A stretch of DNA of 64,000 nucleotides from Clostridia bacterium (lineage in GTDB: Bacteria > Bacillota > Clostridia > TANB77 > CAG-508). The stretch is from contig JAFWHH010000009.1 in NCBI GenBank assembly GCA_017512025.1, positions 434,001-498,000 on the forward strand. The letters are read 5' to 3'. The notes beneath the pieces are model-generated. The model searched no databases, was not told the origin of the DNA, and was given only the letters and a program-made list of their open reading frames with translations. A program made the position numbers and the translations under genes. Shown one piece after another: positions 9,328 through 19,283 of this stretch (its first letter is position 1; each line of letters opens with the position of its first letter).

Positions 9328-10155
9328 TTATTTTCTTCTCTTAACGATAAATTTATTTGACATCTTATTACGTTTTCTAGTCTTGTATCCAAGAGCTGGT
9401 TTACCCCAAGGTGTCATTGGTCCAGCATGTCCTACTGGAGCTCTACCTTCACCACCACCGTGTGGGTGATCGTTAGGGTTCATAACAGATCCTCTAACTT
9501 CAGGTCTCTTTCCTAAATGTCTGCTTCTTCCAGCTTTTCCTAATTTAACGTTCTCATGGTCTGAGTTTCCTATAGTTCCTATAGTTGCTCTACATACTGC
9601 CATGATTAATCTCATTTCTCCTGATGGAAGTCTTACGTGAGCATATTTACCTTCCTTAGCCATTAATTGTGCTTCTTGTCCAGCTGCTCTAACTAATTTT
9701 CCACCTTGTCCTGGATTTAATTCGATGTTGTGAATCATTGTACCTACTGGAATATTTTCAATTTTCATGCAGTTACCAGGTTTGATATCTGCTCTTTCTC
9801 CAGAAACTACTTTGTCACCATCTTTTAATCCGATAGGTGCTAAGATGTAAGCTTTTTCTCCATCTTCATATTCTATTAATGCAATGTTAGCACTTCTGTT
9901 TGGATCGTATTCGATACCAATTACTGTTGCTACCATATCATCTTTTCTTCTCTTGAAATCAACTAATCTATATTTTTGTCTGTTTCCTCCACCTTGATGA
10001 CGAACTGTGATTCTACCATATGAGTTTCTTCCTGCATTCTTTTTCTTTGTAGCTAATAATGTTTTCTCAGGAGTCTTCTTTGTTACTTCCTCGTATGTAG
10101 AAACTGTCATGTTTCTTAATGATGGAGTTGTTGGGTTAAAATGTTTCATTCCCAT
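9328..10155 (-). CDS. rplB: 50S ribosomal protein L2
   Basis: L2 is required for subunit association and peptidyl-transferase assembly. The 275-residue product has the OB and SH3-like RNA-binding domains. It also has the invariant C-terminal stretch [20 protein letters not shown], whose His region lies close to the catalytic centre. AGGAGAG precedes ATG 10155. The 61-base gap to rplW contains no obvious signal. Confidence 0.97.
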   Translation of the reverse strand: MGMKHFNPTTPSLRNMTVSTYEEVTKKTPEKTLLATKKKNAGRNSYGRITVRHQGGGNRQKYRLVDFKRRKDDMVATVIGIEYDPNRSANIALIEYEDGEKAYILAPIGLKDGDKVVSGERADIKPGNCMKIENIPVGTMIHNIELNPGQGGKLVRAAGQEAQLMAKEGKYAHVRLPSGEMRLIMAVCRATIGTIGNSDHENVKLGKAGRSRHLGKRPEVRGSVMNPNDHPHGGGEGRAPVGHAGPMTPWGKPALGYKTRKRNKMSNKFIVKRRK

Positions 10156-10216
10156 TGTTATATCTCTCCTTTATATTTATTTTCCGAGTTATTTCTCGAT
10201 ATCATAATTTTAAAAA

Positions 10217-10561
10217 TTAAATTCCGTAAGCATCGATTGAATTCTTAACTGATTTAGAAACTTTCTTAGCTTTTCCACCTTTTGTTAAGTATGACTTAGC
10301 TTGTGGATCTGTATCGATAGATACAACAGCTTTTTTCCAATCAGAAGTTTTTCCAATTGATCTTCCTACTCTTTTTTGTTTTCCGCTTACTGCGATTGTA
10401 TTAACATCTAATACTCTAACATCAAAAAGTTTTTCTACAGCTCTTGCTATATCAACTTTTGTTGCTTTTTTGTTAACTTTGAAAGTATACTTTCCAGCTT
10501 GAAGCGCATCATTGCTCTTTTCAGTAATAACTGGCTCTATAATTATATCTTCTGGTAACAT
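10217..10561 (-). CDS. rplW: 50S ribosomal protein L23
   Basis: L23 sits at the exit tunnel and is the docking point for trigger factor and SRP. The 114-residue product is a little longer than the common ~95-100 because of a basic C-terminal tail (SYLTKGGKAKKVSKSVKNS). The core EPVITEKSNDALQAGKYTFKV is typical. Its start overlaps the rplD stop by one base, so the pair is translationally coupled. Confidence 0.96.
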   Translation of the reverse strand: MLPEDIIIEPVITEKSNDALQAGKYTFKVNKKATKVDIARAVEKLFDVRVLDVNTIAVSGKQKRVGRSIGKTSDWKKAVVSIDTDPQAKSYLTKGGKAKKVSKSVKNSIDAYGI

Positions 10562-11184
10562 TAAGCGTACACCTCCTCTAATTTCTTAACAGCATCAAGT
10601 GTAACAACTAATTTGTTATATTTTAATAAATCATAAACGTTTATTGTGTTAACTAATGTAGTTTTTACATCTTCGATATTTCTTGCTGATTTTTGAACGT
10701 TTTCGTTCTTTTCTGGTAATAATATTAATGCTTTTCCTTCAACTTTTAAGTTTGTTAAAGCTTTAGCTATTTCACTTGTTTTGATTTCTTTCATATCTAA
10801 AGTATCAACAACAACTAATTCGTTCTCTAAAACTTTTGAACTTAAAACTGATTTAATTGCTAATCTCTTTTCTTTCTTATTAACTGTGTAAGCATAATCA
10901 CGAGGTTTTGGTCCTAAAGCGATACCACCTTTGATCCATTGTGGAGCTCTAATACTTCCTTGTCTTGCTCTACCAGTTCCTTTTTGTCTCCATGGTTTTC
11001 TTCCACCACCACGAACTTCAGCTCTTGTTTTTGTGTTTTGTGTTCCTTGTCTTTGATTAGCTAAGAAGTTAACTAATACACTATGAACAACAGCTTCATT
11101 TGGCTCGATTCCAAATATTTCTTCTTTTAAATCAACTGATTTAACTTTCTTTCCTTCAATATTGTATACATCTATACTTGGCAT
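10561..11184 (-). CDS. rplD: 50S ribosomal protein L4
   Basis: L4 reaches the exit-tunnel constriction through its extended loop, visible here as RGGGRKPWRQKGTGRARQGS near residues 59-78. The product is 207 residues. In Escherichia coli L4 also represses its own S10 operon. Whether that applies here is unknown, although the operon has a long structured leader. It overlaps rplW by one base and follows rplC by 17. Confidence 0.97.
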   Translation of the reverse strand: MPSIDVYNIEGKKVKSVDLKEEIFGIEPNEAVVHSVLVNFLANQRQGTQNTKTRAEVRGGGRKPWRQKGTGRARQGSIRAPQWIKGGIALGPKPRDYAYTVNKKEKRLAIKSVLSSKVLENELVVVDTLDMKEIKTSEIAKALTNLKVEGKALILLPEKNENVQKSARNIEDVKTTLVNTINVYDLLKYNKLVVTLDAVKKLEEVYA

Positions 11185-11201
11185 TCTCTATATCCTCCTT
11201 C

Positions 11202-11828
11202 CTATGCTTTTACGCTTGTTTTTAATTTTAAAATTGCACCTTTAGGTCCAGGTACGCTACCTTTTACTAATACAACGTTTTTGTCTGCGTCAACTTTGAT
11301 TACGTCTAGGTTTTGTATTGTAACTGTAACTTTTCCCATATGTCCTGGTAATTTTTTACCTTTAAATACTCTACCTGGAGTAGATGTTGGTCCCATTGAA
11401 CCTGGTCTTCTATGATACATAGATCCATGTCCCATTGGTCCTCTGTGTTGACCATGACGTTTGATAACACCTTGGAAACCTTTTCCTTTAGAAGTTCCTT
11501 GGATATCTAATTTATCTCCTTCAGCAAATTCTGTTACTGTCCATTCTGTTCCTACAGTAACTCCTTCAACTGATTCTACTCTAAATTCTCTTAAATGTTT
11601 CTTTGGAGCAATATTTGCTTTTGCAAAATGTCCTTTTTCTGGTTTGTTAACTTTTGATTCTTTTACATCTTCGAATCCTAATTGGATAGCATTGTATCCA
11701 TCTGTTTCAACTGATTTAACTTGTGCAACTACACAAGGACCAGCTTCGATAACTGTTACTGGAACTACTCTACCTTTTTCATCAAAGATTTGAGTCATTC
11801 CAACTTTTTTACCTATTAAAGTTTTCAT
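11202..11828 (-). CDS. rplC: 50S ribosomal protein L3
   Basis: L3 is an assembly initiator whose finger reaches toward the peptidyl-transferase centre. The 208-residue product starts [20 protein letters not shown]. It carries the finger motif [20 protein letters not shown] near residues 130-149. A GGAGG site precedes ATG 11828. The 96-base gap to rpsJ is unusually long for this operon and contains two predicted hairpins. Confidence 0.97.
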   Translation of the reverse strand: MKTLIGKKVGMTQIFDEKGRVVPVTVIEAGPCVVAQVKSVETDGYNAIQLGFEDVKESKVNKPEKGHFAKANIAPKKHLREFRVESVEGVTVGTEWTVTEFAEGDKLDIQGTSKGKGFQGVIKRHGQHRGPMGHGSMYHRRPGSMGPTSTPGRVFKGKKLPGHMGKVTVTIQNLDVIKVDADKNVVLVKGSVPGPKGAILKLKTSVKA

Positions 11829-11849
11829 ATTTTCCTCCTAATACTATTG

Positions 11850-11902
11850 GCTGATATTTTAATTTCTACATAAGTAGTACATCAGCTTGGTCTTTAGAGA
11901 CC
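11850..11902 (-). other. structured rpsJ-rplC intergenic spacer
   Basis: Between rpsJ and rplC the minus-strand transcript can form a small hairpin (GGTCT with AGACC, 11889-11902). Next to it is a nested structure in which GCTGAT pairs with ATCAGC (11850-11855 with 11881-11886) around an inner CTAC/GTAG stem. The function is unknown. It could be a processing or translational control element for rplC. Confidence 0.35.
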
Positions 11903-11924
11903 TTCCTTTTTAAATAATTTAAAA

Positions 11925-12257
11925 TTAAAGTTTGATTTCGATATCAACACCAGCTGGTAAATCTAATTTCATTAGACTATCTACAGTTTTTTGTGTTGGA
12001 TAAAGAATATCAATAACTCTTTTGTGTGTTCTCATTTCAAATTGTTCTCTTGAGTCTTTGTGTTTGTGTGGAGAACGTAATATTGTAATGATTTCCTTTT
12101 CTGTTGGTAGTGGAATAGGACCTGAAACTTTTGCACCTGTCTTCTTAGCAGTATCTACTATCTTTTCAGCAGACTGTTCTAAGATTTTAGATTCATAAGC
12201 CTTTAATCTTATTCTGATTTTTTCACTTGCTACCGCATTTCCTGTTACTGTTGCCAT
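11925..12257 (-). CDS. rpsJ: 30S ribosomal protein S10 (NusE)
   Basis: S10 is a small-subunit head protein and also the NusE partner of NusB in transcription antitermination. The 110-residue product carries [20 protein letters not shown] and the signature [20 protein letters not shown]. The first ten residues ([10 protein letters not shown]) are an extension relative to the usual ~102-residue form. ATG 12257 is supported by a GGAGGG site nine bases upstream. It is the first gene of the S10 cluster, behind a promoter and long leader. Confidence 0.96.
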   Translation of the reverse strand: MATVTGNAVASEKIRIRLKAYESKILEQSAEKIVDTAKKTGAKVSGPIPLPTEKEIITILRSPHKHKDSREQFEMRTHKRVIDILYPTQKTVDSLMKLDLPAGVDIEIKL

Positions 12258-12495
12258 GTAATTTTTCCCTCCTTAAAATTTTTAAATTATTGTCGGAAGT
12301 TATAAACGCACCCTGGTGTTTCATTAACACCTATATTTAAAGCCCAAGTTTTGCATGATTTTTCTTGGGATAAGTGCTTATATTTAAATAACTTACCGCC
12401 TGGTCTAAGCCATGACATGCTCCATAGGAGTTCCCTCCAACCCTGCTATTTCAAAGGTTGTAGCCACATCCTACTTCAACGCTAATCTTACATGC
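12258..12495 (-). promoter_or_regulatory. structured 5' leader of the S10 operon
   Basis: About 240 bases separate the promoter from rpsJ, far more than a simple untranslated region needs. The transcript can fold into nested helices (GUAGGA 12469-12474 with UCCUAU 12424-12429, enclosing CAACC/GGUUG at 12456-12460 and 12438-12442). A CCCAAG/CTTGGG hairpin spans 12343-12369, and a GGTGTT/AACACC hairpin spans 12315-12331 just before the ribosome binding site. I infer an autoregulatory ribosomal-protein leader. The ligand cannot be told from sequence alone. Confidence 0.6.
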
Positions 12496-12501
12496 TTGTC
12501 T

Positions 12502-12530
12502 ATTATATAACGGCTATGGCGTCTTGTCAA
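12502..12530 (-). promoter_or_regulatory. S10 operon promoter
   Basis: A perfect sigma-A-type promoter is present on the minus strand: TTGACA at 12525-12530, a 17-base spacer, and TATAAT at 12502-12507. Transcription should start near 12495 and run through the structured leader into rpsJ. Confidence 0.9.
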
Positions 12531-12581
12531 CACATTTTTTCACTTTTTTTCCTTTATTTTCTAGTATTTTCAAGATAGAGC

Positions 12582-12613
12582 AAAAAAATGGTACTAATTT
12601 TAAAATTAGTACC
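12582..12613 (-). terminator. terminator after the 145-residue membrane protein gene
   Basis: A perfect 24-base palindrome (12590-12613) is followed on the minus strand by seven T. Ts also occur on the other side (12615 onward), so it may act in both directions and insulate the S10 promoter. Confidence 0.85.
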
Positions 12614-12634
12614 TATTTTTTAGTATTTTTACTA

Positions 12635-13072
12635 TTATTCTTCGCCTATTTGCTCTAAAACCCAATCTATAAATCCATCCGGTGCTTTTGTTACAATTTC
12701 TCTTTCTTTTCCTTCTTTAGTTGTATCCAAATATGCAACATATTCCTTTATATTTGATTTGAATTTTATAGATATGTTTTTATCAATGTGAATAACGTAG
12801 TCAGGCATAATAATCATACTATATCTTTCACTTTGAGCTGATGTTTTAATTTGCTCCGCATATTCATTTACTTTTGATTTGTTATCATTTTCAAAGCTAG
12901 CCTTGGTTTCCTCTTCTTTGATCTCTCCATTATCATCAATATTAATAATTTTAGCAATCGTTGGGGTATATGGTGCTTCTTTCTTATGAAATAGTCCTAC
13001 AATCATGCAAACTATAATTGCTATAACAAATGCTAGGCCTATGCATCCTCCAATAATATATTCTTTTTTCAT
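12635..13072 (-). CDS. hypothetical membrane-anchored protein
   Basis: I do not recognise this 145-residue product. It has one N-terminal hydrophobic helix (about residues 5-27, IIGGCIGLAFVIAIIVC) followed by KK. A charged, soluble remainder follows that would face outward if the helix is a signal anchor. The C-terminal part is a compact domain (YSMIIMPDYVIHIDKNISI). It lies 16 bases downstream of the GH3 hexosaminidase gene on the same strand and just before a strong terminator, so the two probably form a bicistronic unit. Base composition matches the neighbours. Confidence 0.75.
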   Translation of the reverse strand: MKKEYIIGGCIGLAFVIAIIVCMIVGLFHKKEAPYTPTIAKIINIDDNGEIKEEETKASFENDNKSKVNEYAEQIKTSAQSERYSMIIMPDYVIHIDKNISIKFKSNIKEYVAYLDTTKEGKEREIVTKAPDGFIDWVLEQIGEE

Positions 13073-13088
13073 CTCTATACCTCCTACT

Positions 13089-14177
13089 TTATCTTGTGAT
13101 TTTACAATTTTCTTCTACATAAGAATTAACGGTATCTATTCTATTGTTAATCTCCTCAATGTTGCAACCCTTAATTTCTTTTTGGTCACTTACTTCATAT
13201 TTTTCTTTCACATCAAGAATTCTCATGACACTTTGGTTAATCCTTTGCTCTGATATTTTTCCAATTCTAACTAATCTTTGAATATATCTTATACACTTTT
13301 CTTCATCAGTTCTCTTAAATCTAAATAGTACAAGATCATTTCCTGCATTAAAAGCCATCTTAACAGCTCTTCTTGTCCCATACAAATATCTAACAGCTCT
13401 CATTTTTAAATCATCCGTCATTATTAGGCCTTTATAATTATAATTTAATCTGATTTCCCTAATAACTTTCTTCGATAATGAAGCTGGAGTAAATCTACTT
13501 ATATTCTTTATTCTCATGTGCGCTACCATCATTGCATCTGCACCTTGTTCAATCGCATCAACAAATGGTTTAACATGATTTTTATCTATATGCTTTACGC
13601 TAGGTAGTATGTAATGTGAATCAAATTTAGAAGCACCTTGGCCAGGAAAATGTTTAATAACAGATATTACTTTATGCTTTTGAAGTTGATTCATAACTTG
13701 TATGCCATATTCAGAAACATCTTGAGGATTATCTCCATAACATCTGTTTCCAATTGCCTCTGTTGTTCCTTTTTCTAGTATATCCAATACTGGTGAAAAA
13801 TTCATATTAAATCCACTTTCTTCTAATATAGTACCGGTTATATCAGCAGCTTCTCTTACAACGTTAGCATTTTTTGTTTTAGCCAACGTATATGCATTCT
13901 TTATATTATGTATTTCTGGTGGCATTCTGTTAACTCTTCCACCCTCTTGATCAATAGCAATAAATAGTGGGACTTTATTTGAAGAATTAAGCTCTTTTAA
14001 ATCATATATTAGCTTTAGCATATCGTTATATGTCTTAAAGTTTTTTCTATATAATATAACTCCACCAACTTTATAGTTTAATATTAATTTCTTTATTCTG
14101 TCATCTATAGTGTTTCCGTCCATTCCGACCATCATCATTTGTCCGATTTTTTCGTTTAAAGTTAGCTCTTTTAACAT
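13089..14177 (-). CDS. nagZ: glycoside hydrolase family 3, NagZ-like beta-N-acetylhexosaminidase
   Basis: The 362-residue product is a single GH3 TIM-barrel domain without a signal peptide, so it is likely cytosolic. The GH3 motif KHFPGQGASKFDSHYILP (near residue 170) includes the His of the DSH loop that serves as acid/base in NagZ enzymes. MTDDLKM near 250 supplies the nucleophile Asp. The family removes beta-linked GlcNAc from muropeptides during cell-wall recycling. The symbol is by family resemblance; substrate specificity is inferred. AAAGGA precedes ATG 14177. Confidence 0.85.
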   Translation of the reverse strand: MLKELTLNEKIGQMMMVGMDGNTIDDRIKKLILNYKVGGVILYRKNFKTYNDMLKLIYDLKELNSSNKVPLFIAIDQEGGRVNRMPPEIHNIKNAYTLAKTKNANVVREAADITGTILEESGFNMNFSPVLDILEKGTTEAIGNRCYGDNPQDVSEYGIQVMNQLQKHKVISVIKHFPGQGASKFDSHYILPSVKHIDKNHVKPFVDAIEQGADAMMVAHMRIKNISRFTPASLSKKVIREIRLNYNYKGLIMTDDLKMRAVRYLYGTRRAVKMAFNAGNDLVLFRFKRTDEEKCIRYIQRLVRIGKISEQRINQSVMRILDVKEKYEVSDQKEIKGCNIEEINNRIDTVNSYVEENCKITR

Positions 14178-14342
14178 AGCCTAATTCCTTTCGTATATCA
14201 CTAATACCTTCCACTACATTTTATCATTTTCTTGACATTTTGCAATATATATTTACTATTATTATTTTCAATTTAATTAGTTTCTAATTGCTGTTACATC
14301 AAAAAAATCTTAATAAATTGGTATTTTCTCCCTCTTTATTTA

Positions 14343-14371
14343 TTGACTTTTATGTTACCTTCTGTTATAAT
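14343..14371 (+). promoter_or_regulatory. promoter of the 137-residue orphan gene
   Basis: TTGACT (14343-14348), a 17-base spacer and TATAAT (14366-14371) form a near-consensus sigma-A promoter. The roughly 85-base leader that follows contains an ATTCGT/ACGAAT hairpin at about 14382-14399. Confidence 0.85.
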
Positions 14372-14465
14372 TTAATCTACATTCGTTGACACACGAATAC
14401 AAATAAAGTGTCAGAAGTACCGAAAAACTGATGCCTATGACATACTGAAAGGAGTGTTTCATAGA

Positions 14466-14879
14466 ATGGCAGAGGTTTTACAAACCGCAGTCGTAGCTTC
14501 TGCATGGTGGGCAAACAAGATTAGCGATACCGCAAACCTTGCTAACTACCGTATTGGAGCAACAAATTCCGTAGGAAACGACTTGATATCTTTGCTTGGT
14601 GCACTGAATGCAACTACGCTGGCTCCAACCCCGGAGGCAACGAAAGTTTTTCAGACTGCACTGCAGGAAATCATTATGCGTGAACTCACAAATAACCCCG
14701 AACATAGAGTTACGCTTTCTTGCGAATTATCACCCAATAAGCTTCTTCAGGAGGCTGCAAGGGAAGCCGGAATTGATTTCAGCGTATTTCCCTTTAAACG
14801 CACAATGAGGGTAAGTTCAACTGAAGTATTGGTTTCGGATGGAAAAGGGAAAGCCTTCTCCAAACTGCTGACTGCATGA
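14466..14879 (+). CDS. unrecognised orphan protein of atypical composition
   Basis: The 137-residue product is soluble and predicted alpha/beta. It has an N-terminal helical part (AEVLQTAVVASAWWANKISD) and a C-terminal part containing LLQEAAREAGIDFSVFPFKR. I do not recognise the family. ATG 14466 is 11 bases after GGAG; an in-frame GTG at 14454 overlaps that site and is unlikely to be used. The gene is visibly richer in G+C than its neighbours and uses CGT and CTG codons. It is alone on the plus strand between a consensus promoter and a strong terminator. It looks like an acquired single-gene unit. Confidence 0.8.
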   Translation: MAEVLQTAVVASAWWANKISDTANLANYRIGATNSVGNDLISLLGALNATTLAPTPEATKVFQTALQEIIMRELTNNPEHRVTLSCELSPNKLLQEAAREAGIDFSVFPFKRTMRVSSTEVLVSDGKGKAFSKLLTA

Positions 14880-14882
14880 ATT

Positions 14883-14920
14883 AAGAGCTGCATGGATATT
14901 CTCCATGCGGCTCTTTTCTT
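14883..14920 (+). terminator. terminator of the orphan gene
   Basis: A 13-bp stem (14883-14895 with 14903-14915) with a seven-base loop is followed by TTTTCTT on the plus strand, four bases after the stop codon. It overlaps the end of the convergent dapL gene. Confidence 0.9.
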
Positions 14921-16151
14921 ATTTCCAATTTTTAATTCTATTTACAGCTTCAATTGTATTTTCTCTATTTCCAAATGCAGTTAATCTAAAATATCCTTCT
15001 CCACTTGGTCCAAATCCCACACCTGGTGTTCCAACAACTTGTATTTCATTTAATAATCTATCAAAGAAATTCCAAGATTTTACACCATCTGGTAATTTTA
15101 GCCATATATATGGTGCATTAACTCCACCAAATACTTTATAACCAGCTTCTTCTAGATTTTCTTTTATAATCTTTGCATTTTCTTTATAGTAATCAATGTT
15201 TTGTTTTATTTGTGCTTGGCCTTCTTCCGAGTATACAGCTTCAGCACCTTTTTGTGTTATATATGATACTCCATTAAACTTAGTACAAGTTCTTCTGTTC
15301 CATAACTTGTTTATACTAACCTCTTGTCCATCCTTAGAATATCCTTTTAAAGCTTTTGGAATAACAACATATCCACATCTTACTCCAGTAAATCCAGCTG
15401 TTTTTGAGAAACTTTTGAATTCAATTGCTACTTCTTTTGCACCTTCAATTTCATATATGCTATGTGGAACATCTTCTTCGGTAATAAATGCCTCATATGC
15501 GCTATCGTAAAGAATAATTGCTTTATTCTCTTTTGCATAATCAACCAATTTCTTTAACTGAGTTTTGTTTAGTACTGTTCCAGTTGGGTTATTTGGAAAG
15601 CATAGATAAATAATATCCGGAACTTCACTTGGTAATTCTGGTTCAAAATTATTTTCTGCGTTACATGGCATGTATATTATATTATCGTACATACCTGTAC
15701 TTTCATTATACTTTCCTGCTCTACCAGCCATTGTATTTGTATCAATATATACTGGATAAACTGGATCAGTTATTGCAACCTTATTGTCTTTTGAAAATAT
15801 ATCTCCAATATTTCCTGTATCACATTTAGCACCATCTGAAACAAATATTTCATCTGGTTCAACATCTATTCCTCTTTTCTTGTAATCAAATTCAATTATC
15901 TTATCTTTTAAGAAGTCATATCCTTGCTCTGGACCATACCCTTTAAACGTATTTGAATCAAGCATCTCATCTGCTGCTTTTTTCATTGCATTAACACAAG
16001 CTTTGGCTAGTGGAAGAGTTACGTCACCAATTCCAAGCTTAATAACTTTCTTATCGGGATTTGCTTCTTGGAATGCTTTTACTTTCTTAGCTATCGTAGA
16101 AAATAAGTAGCTATCTTGTAAATCTAAAAAATTTTCATTTATATTAATCAT
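14919..16151 (-). CDS. dapL: LL-diaminopimelate aminotransferase
   Basis: DapL converts tetrahydrodipicolinate directly to LL-diaminopimelate with glutamate as amino donor, a one-step branch of lysine and peptidoglycan synthesis. The 410-residue PLP enzyme carries [16 protein letters not shown] near residues 40-55 and the PLP lysine in [15 protein letters not shown] near 240. I choose ATG 16151, which is preceded by GAGGGGGTG and overlaps the dapF stop by eight bases. An in-frame TTG at 16157 is less likely. Coupling to dapF puts successive pathway steps in one transcript. Confidence 0.95.
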   Translation of the reverse strand: MININENFLDLQDSYLFSTIAKKVKAFQEANPDKKVIKLGIGDVTLPLAKACVNAMKKAADEMLDSNTFKGYGPEQGYDFLKDKIIEFDYKKRGIDVEPDEIFVSDGAKCDTGNIGDIFSKDNKVAITDPVYPVYIDTNTMAGRAGKYNESTGMYDNIIYMPCNAENNFEPELPSEVPDIIYLCFPNNPTGTVLNKTQLKKLVDYAKENKAIILYDSAYEAFITEEDVPHSIYEIEGAKEVAIEFKSFSKTAGFTGVRCGYVVIPKALKGYSKDGQEVSINKLWNRRTCTKFNGVSYITQKGAEAVYSEEGQAQIKQNIDYYKENAKIIKENLEEAGYKVFGGVNAPYIWLKLPDGVKSWNFFDRLLNEIQVVGTPGVGFGPSGEGYFRLTAFGNRENTIEAVNRIKNWK

Positions 16152-16992
16152 TATCAAGCACCCCCTCGAATACGGTTGTAGCAGGTCCAGTCATATAAAC
16201 ATGATTATCTTTTTCAGACCATTCTATTTCAAGGTTTCCACCAAGTAATTCAACTGTTACTTTTCTATCTGTATAACCATTAAAATTACAAGCTACAGCT
16301 GATGCACAAGCGCCAGTTCCACATGCTAGTGTTTCACCAGCTCCTCTTTCCCAAACTCTCATTTTAATATGAGCTTTATCAACAAGCTCAATAAATTCAA
16401 TGTTAGAACGTTTTGGAAAATGTGAATCATATTCAAGAGTTTTTCCAAACTTGTCTAGTTCAAAATCCTTAACATTATCAACTATTGTAATTGCATGAGG
16501 ATTTCCCATTGATACGCAAGAAAACTTAAAACTTCTTCCTTCTACATCAAGATTTAAGTTCTTAACAATCTTCTCCTCAGAAACCACTGGAATTAATTTA
16601 GGATTTAGTATTGGTTCCCCCATATCAACCCTTACAGTTTCTACTTTACCATTAACAACATTAAGCTTTAGTACCTTTATTCCAGCTAATGTCTCAATAG
16701 TAATCAAATCGCGATTAACCATTCCTTTGTCATAAACAAATTTCCCTACGCATCTAATTCCGTTACCACACATCTCTGCTTCACTTCCGTCGTAGTTAAA
16801 CATCCTCATTTTAAAATCTGCTACATCGCTATCACAGATTAGGATTAGTCCGTCAGAGCCAACACCAAAGTGTCTGTCGCTGACAAAACGAGCTAGAGAC
16901 GATTCATTTTCTAATTTTTGCCCAGTTTTAGCTGTAGCATCAATATAAACATAATCATTCCCTAGCCCATGCATTTTTGTAAATTTAATCAT
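16144..16992 (-). CDS. dapF: diaminopimelate epimerase
   Basis: DapF interconverts LL- and meso-diaminopimelate for lysine and peptidoglycan synthesis. The 282-residue product begins [18 protein letters not shown]. It has both catalytic cysteines, in EMCGNGIRC (near 75) and ACGTGACAS (near 220). ATG 16992 has GGTGG eight bases upstream; the in-frame GTG at 17004 is part of that site. It overlaps dapL, which makes its substrate. An upstream TTGCAG, 18-base spacer and TATAAT in the 17.0-kb gap is a possible promoter. Confidence 0.95.
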   Translation of the reverse strand: MIKFTKMHGLGNDYVYIDATAKTGQKLENESSLARFVSDRHFGVGSDGLILICDSDVADFKMRMFNYDGSEAEMCGNGIRCVGKFVYDKGMVNRDLITIETLAGIKVLKLNVVNGKVETVRVDMGEPILNPKLIPVVSEEKIVKNLNLDVEGRSFKFSCVSMGNPHAITIVDNVKDFELDKFGKTLEYDSHFPKRSNIEFIELVDKAHIKMRVWERGAGETLACGTGACASAVACNFNGYTDRKVTVELLGGNLEIEWSEKDNHVYMTGPATTVFEGVLDND

Positions 16993-17116
16993 AAAAAATT
17001 CCACCTTTCACAGGTATTAATACAAGATACAATATAATTATATTATTATCTTTCTGCATTATATATCAATAATACTAATAACTGCAATATCTATACACAA
17101 TTAATTAACAAAATAA

Positions 17117-17152
17117 TAAAAAATGAGTCTACTTCATGTAAACTCATTTTTT
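17117..17152 (-). terminator. terminator downstream of guaA
   Basis: The AAAATGAGT/ACTCATTTT stem with an inner TAC/GTA extension is flanked by A and T runs. It follows guaA on the minus strand and separates it from dapF. Confidence 0.8.
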
Positions 17153-17168
17153 ATTTATATATTTTTTA

Positions 17169-18707
17169 TTATTCCCATTCAATTGTTGCAGGTGGTTTTC
17201 CTGTTATATCATAAACAACTCTGTTTACATGTTTAACTTCGTTTACGATTCTTGCTGATACAACTTCTAATACCTCATATGGTATTTTAGTCCATTCAGC
17301 TGTCATAAAATCTGTTGTTGTTACAGCTCTTAATGCTATTGTATAGTCATAAGTTCTTTCATCACCCATAACACCTACTGATTGAATATTTGTTAATACG
17401 GCAAAGTATTGATTAATTTTTCTATCCCATCCAGCTTTAGCTACTTCTTCTCTAAAAATAGCATCTGCATCTCTTAAGATTGTTAGCTTATCTTCTGTTA
17501 TATCTCCTATAACACGAATAGCTAGGCCTGGTCCTGGGAATGGTTGACGATATACTAAGAATTCTGGTAATCCAAGCTCTAATCCAACTTTTCTTACTTC
17601 ATCTTTAAATAAATCTCTTAGTGGTTCAACTATCTCTTTGAAATCAACATAGTCTGGAAGACCACCAACATTATGATGGCTCTTAATTTTAGCTCCAGCT
17701 CCTACACCACTTTCAATAACATCTGGATAAATTGTTCCTTGTACTAAGTAATCAACTGTTCCAATCTTTTTAGCTTCTTCTTCGAATACACGAATAAATT
17801 CTTCACCAATTATTTTTCTTTTTTGCTCTGGATCAGATACCCCAGCTAATTTTCCTAAAAATCTATCTCTTGCATCTACTTTTATGAAGTTTACATCAAA
17901 GTTCTTTGTAAATACTTCTTCAACTTCTTCAGCTTCATTCTTTCTTAATAATCCATGATCAACAAATATACATGTTAAATTCTTTCCAATTGCTTTATTA
18001 ATTAGAGCTGCAGCAACTGATGAATCAACACCACCAGATAAAGCACATAATGCTTTTTTATCTCCAATTTTTTCTCTAATAGCTTTAACTGTTTCTTCAG
18101 CAAAAGAACTCATTTTCCATATACCAGAGCATCCACAAACATTATAAATAAAGTTTCTTATAATCTCTGTTCCATTATTTGTATGGTTAACTTCTGGATG
18201 GAATTGAATTCCATAGAAGTTCTTTTCAGTATTTTGCATAGCTGCATTTGGACAATGATCTGTTGAACCTATATTTTCGAATCCTTCTGGTAATGTCTCA
18301 ACAAAATCTGTATGACTCATTAAACAGTCATTTGTATCTCCAAATCCATTAAATAATTTAGAACTATTATTAATCTTAACACTTGTAACACCATATTCTC
18401 TTTTATCTGCTCTTTGAACTTTTCCACCAAGCATATGTGTCATAAGTTGCATACCATAGCAGATTCCAAGAACTGGAACACCAAGATTAAATATTTCCTC
18501 TGTTACCTTTGGAGCACCTTCAGCATAAACACTTGCTGGTCCTCCAGTAAATATAATTCCTTTTGGATTTTTCTCTTTAATTTTTTCTATTGGTGTACTA
18601 AATGGTACGATTTCTGAATAAACATTACATTCACGTACACGTCTTGCGATTAATTGATTATATTGACCATAGAAGTCAATTATTAAAATTAATTCTTTAT
18701 TATCCAT
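17169..18707 (-). CDS. guaA: GMP synthase, glutamine-hydrolysing
   Basis: GuaA converts XMP to GMP using ATP and ammonia drawn from glutamine. The 512-residue product joins a class I amidotransferase domain to an ATP-pyrophosphatase domain and a dimerisation domain. In the first, the nucleophile Cys lies in [10 protein letters not shown] near 85 and His/Glu in FHPEVNHT near 175. The second has SGGVDSS near 225, and the C-terminus is [20 protein letters not shown] 18707 follows AAAGGA; the in-frame TTG at 18722 overlaps that site. With guaB 600 bases upstream on the same strand, the whole IMP-to-GMP route is local. Confidence 0.97.
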   Translation of the reverse strand: MDNKELILIIDFYGQYNQLIARRVRECNVYSEIVPFSTPIEKIKEKNPKGIIFTGGPASVYAEGAPKVTEEIFNLGVPVLGICYGMQLMTHMLGGKVQRADKREYGVTSVKINNSSKLFNGFGDTNDCLMSHTDFVETLPEGFENIGSTDHCPNAAMQNTEKNFYGIQFHPEVNHTNNGTEIIRNFIYNVCGCSGIWKMSSFAEETVKAIREKIGDKKALCALSGGVDSSVAAALINKAIGKNLTCIFVDHGLLRKNEAEEVEEVFTKNFDVNFIKVDARDRFLGKLAGVSDPEQKRKIIGEEFIRVFEEEAKKIGTVDYLVQGTIYPDVIESGVGAGAKIKSHHNVGGLPDYVDFKEIVEPLRDLFKDEVRKVGLELGLPEFLVYRQPFPGPGLAIRVIGDITEDKLTILRDADAIFREEVAKAGWDRKINQYFAVLTNIQSVGVMGDERTYDYTIALRAVTTTDFMTAEWTKIPYEVLEVVSARIVNEVKHVNRVVYDITGKPPATIEWE

Positions 18708-18718
18708 TTTATATCCTT

Positions 18719-19207
18719 TCAATTATCCTTATACTTTTCGATGCCTTCTCTCATAATTAGTAAATAAAGTTTATCTCTATTTTCAAAGTATTTAACATCT
18801 TTAACATTTTTTATATTTTTTATCTTCTTAATACATTGATCAAAATCTACTTTTTTATCAATATCTATCTTAAATGAAGCTGGAAAAGGATGGTTGCCTG
18901 ATGTATATGTATCTAGTAAGTCTCCATTTTCCCCGAGCTTTACCTTCGCATCTTCAAGAGCCTCTTCTTTTGATGTGTATTTTAATATAACAACACCATC
19001 TATTTTTTCTAGCTCTCTTTTGATATTTTCTATCTCTTTATCCGTTAAACCATAATCAAGAAATACTGATGCATTGTTTTTTATCTTTTCAGCTAATTTT
19101 TTCGCTTCTCTTACAGGTTCATTCGCTTTAAAAACTATTATAAAAGCTACTGCACACGCACAGATAATAATGGCTAAAACAATTCCAATTATATACTTCT
19201 TCTTCAT
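18719..19207 (-). CDS. membrane-anchored protein with FtsX-like extracellular domain
   Basis: The 162-residue product has one N-terminal transmembrane helix (about 4-27) followed by a domain resembling the extracellular domain of FtsX. It has a beta strand [19 protein letters not shown], then [20 protein letters not shown], then a FPASFKIDI strand and a closing [10 protein letters not shown]. FtsX couples ATP hydrolysis by FtsE to peptidoglycan hydrolases through this domain. Here the permease helices are absent, so it may be a decoy or adaptor for such hydrolases; that function is inferred. The gene ends 11 bases before guaA and probably shares its transcript. Confidence 0.7.
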   Translation of the reverse strand: MKKKYIIGIVLAIIICACAVAFIIVFKANEPVREAKKLAEKIKNNASVFLDYGLTDKEIENIKRELEKIDGVVILKYTSKEEALEDAKVKLGENGDLLDTYTSGNHPFPASFKIDIDKKVDFDQCIKKIKNIKNVKDVKYFENRDKLYLLIMREGIEKYKDN

Positions 19208-19283
19208 TTATTCTCTCCCTCGTATCACTTTGTTAATATTAGCTAATATCTCCTTTGTGTTTTATTCATTATACTCAATATAA

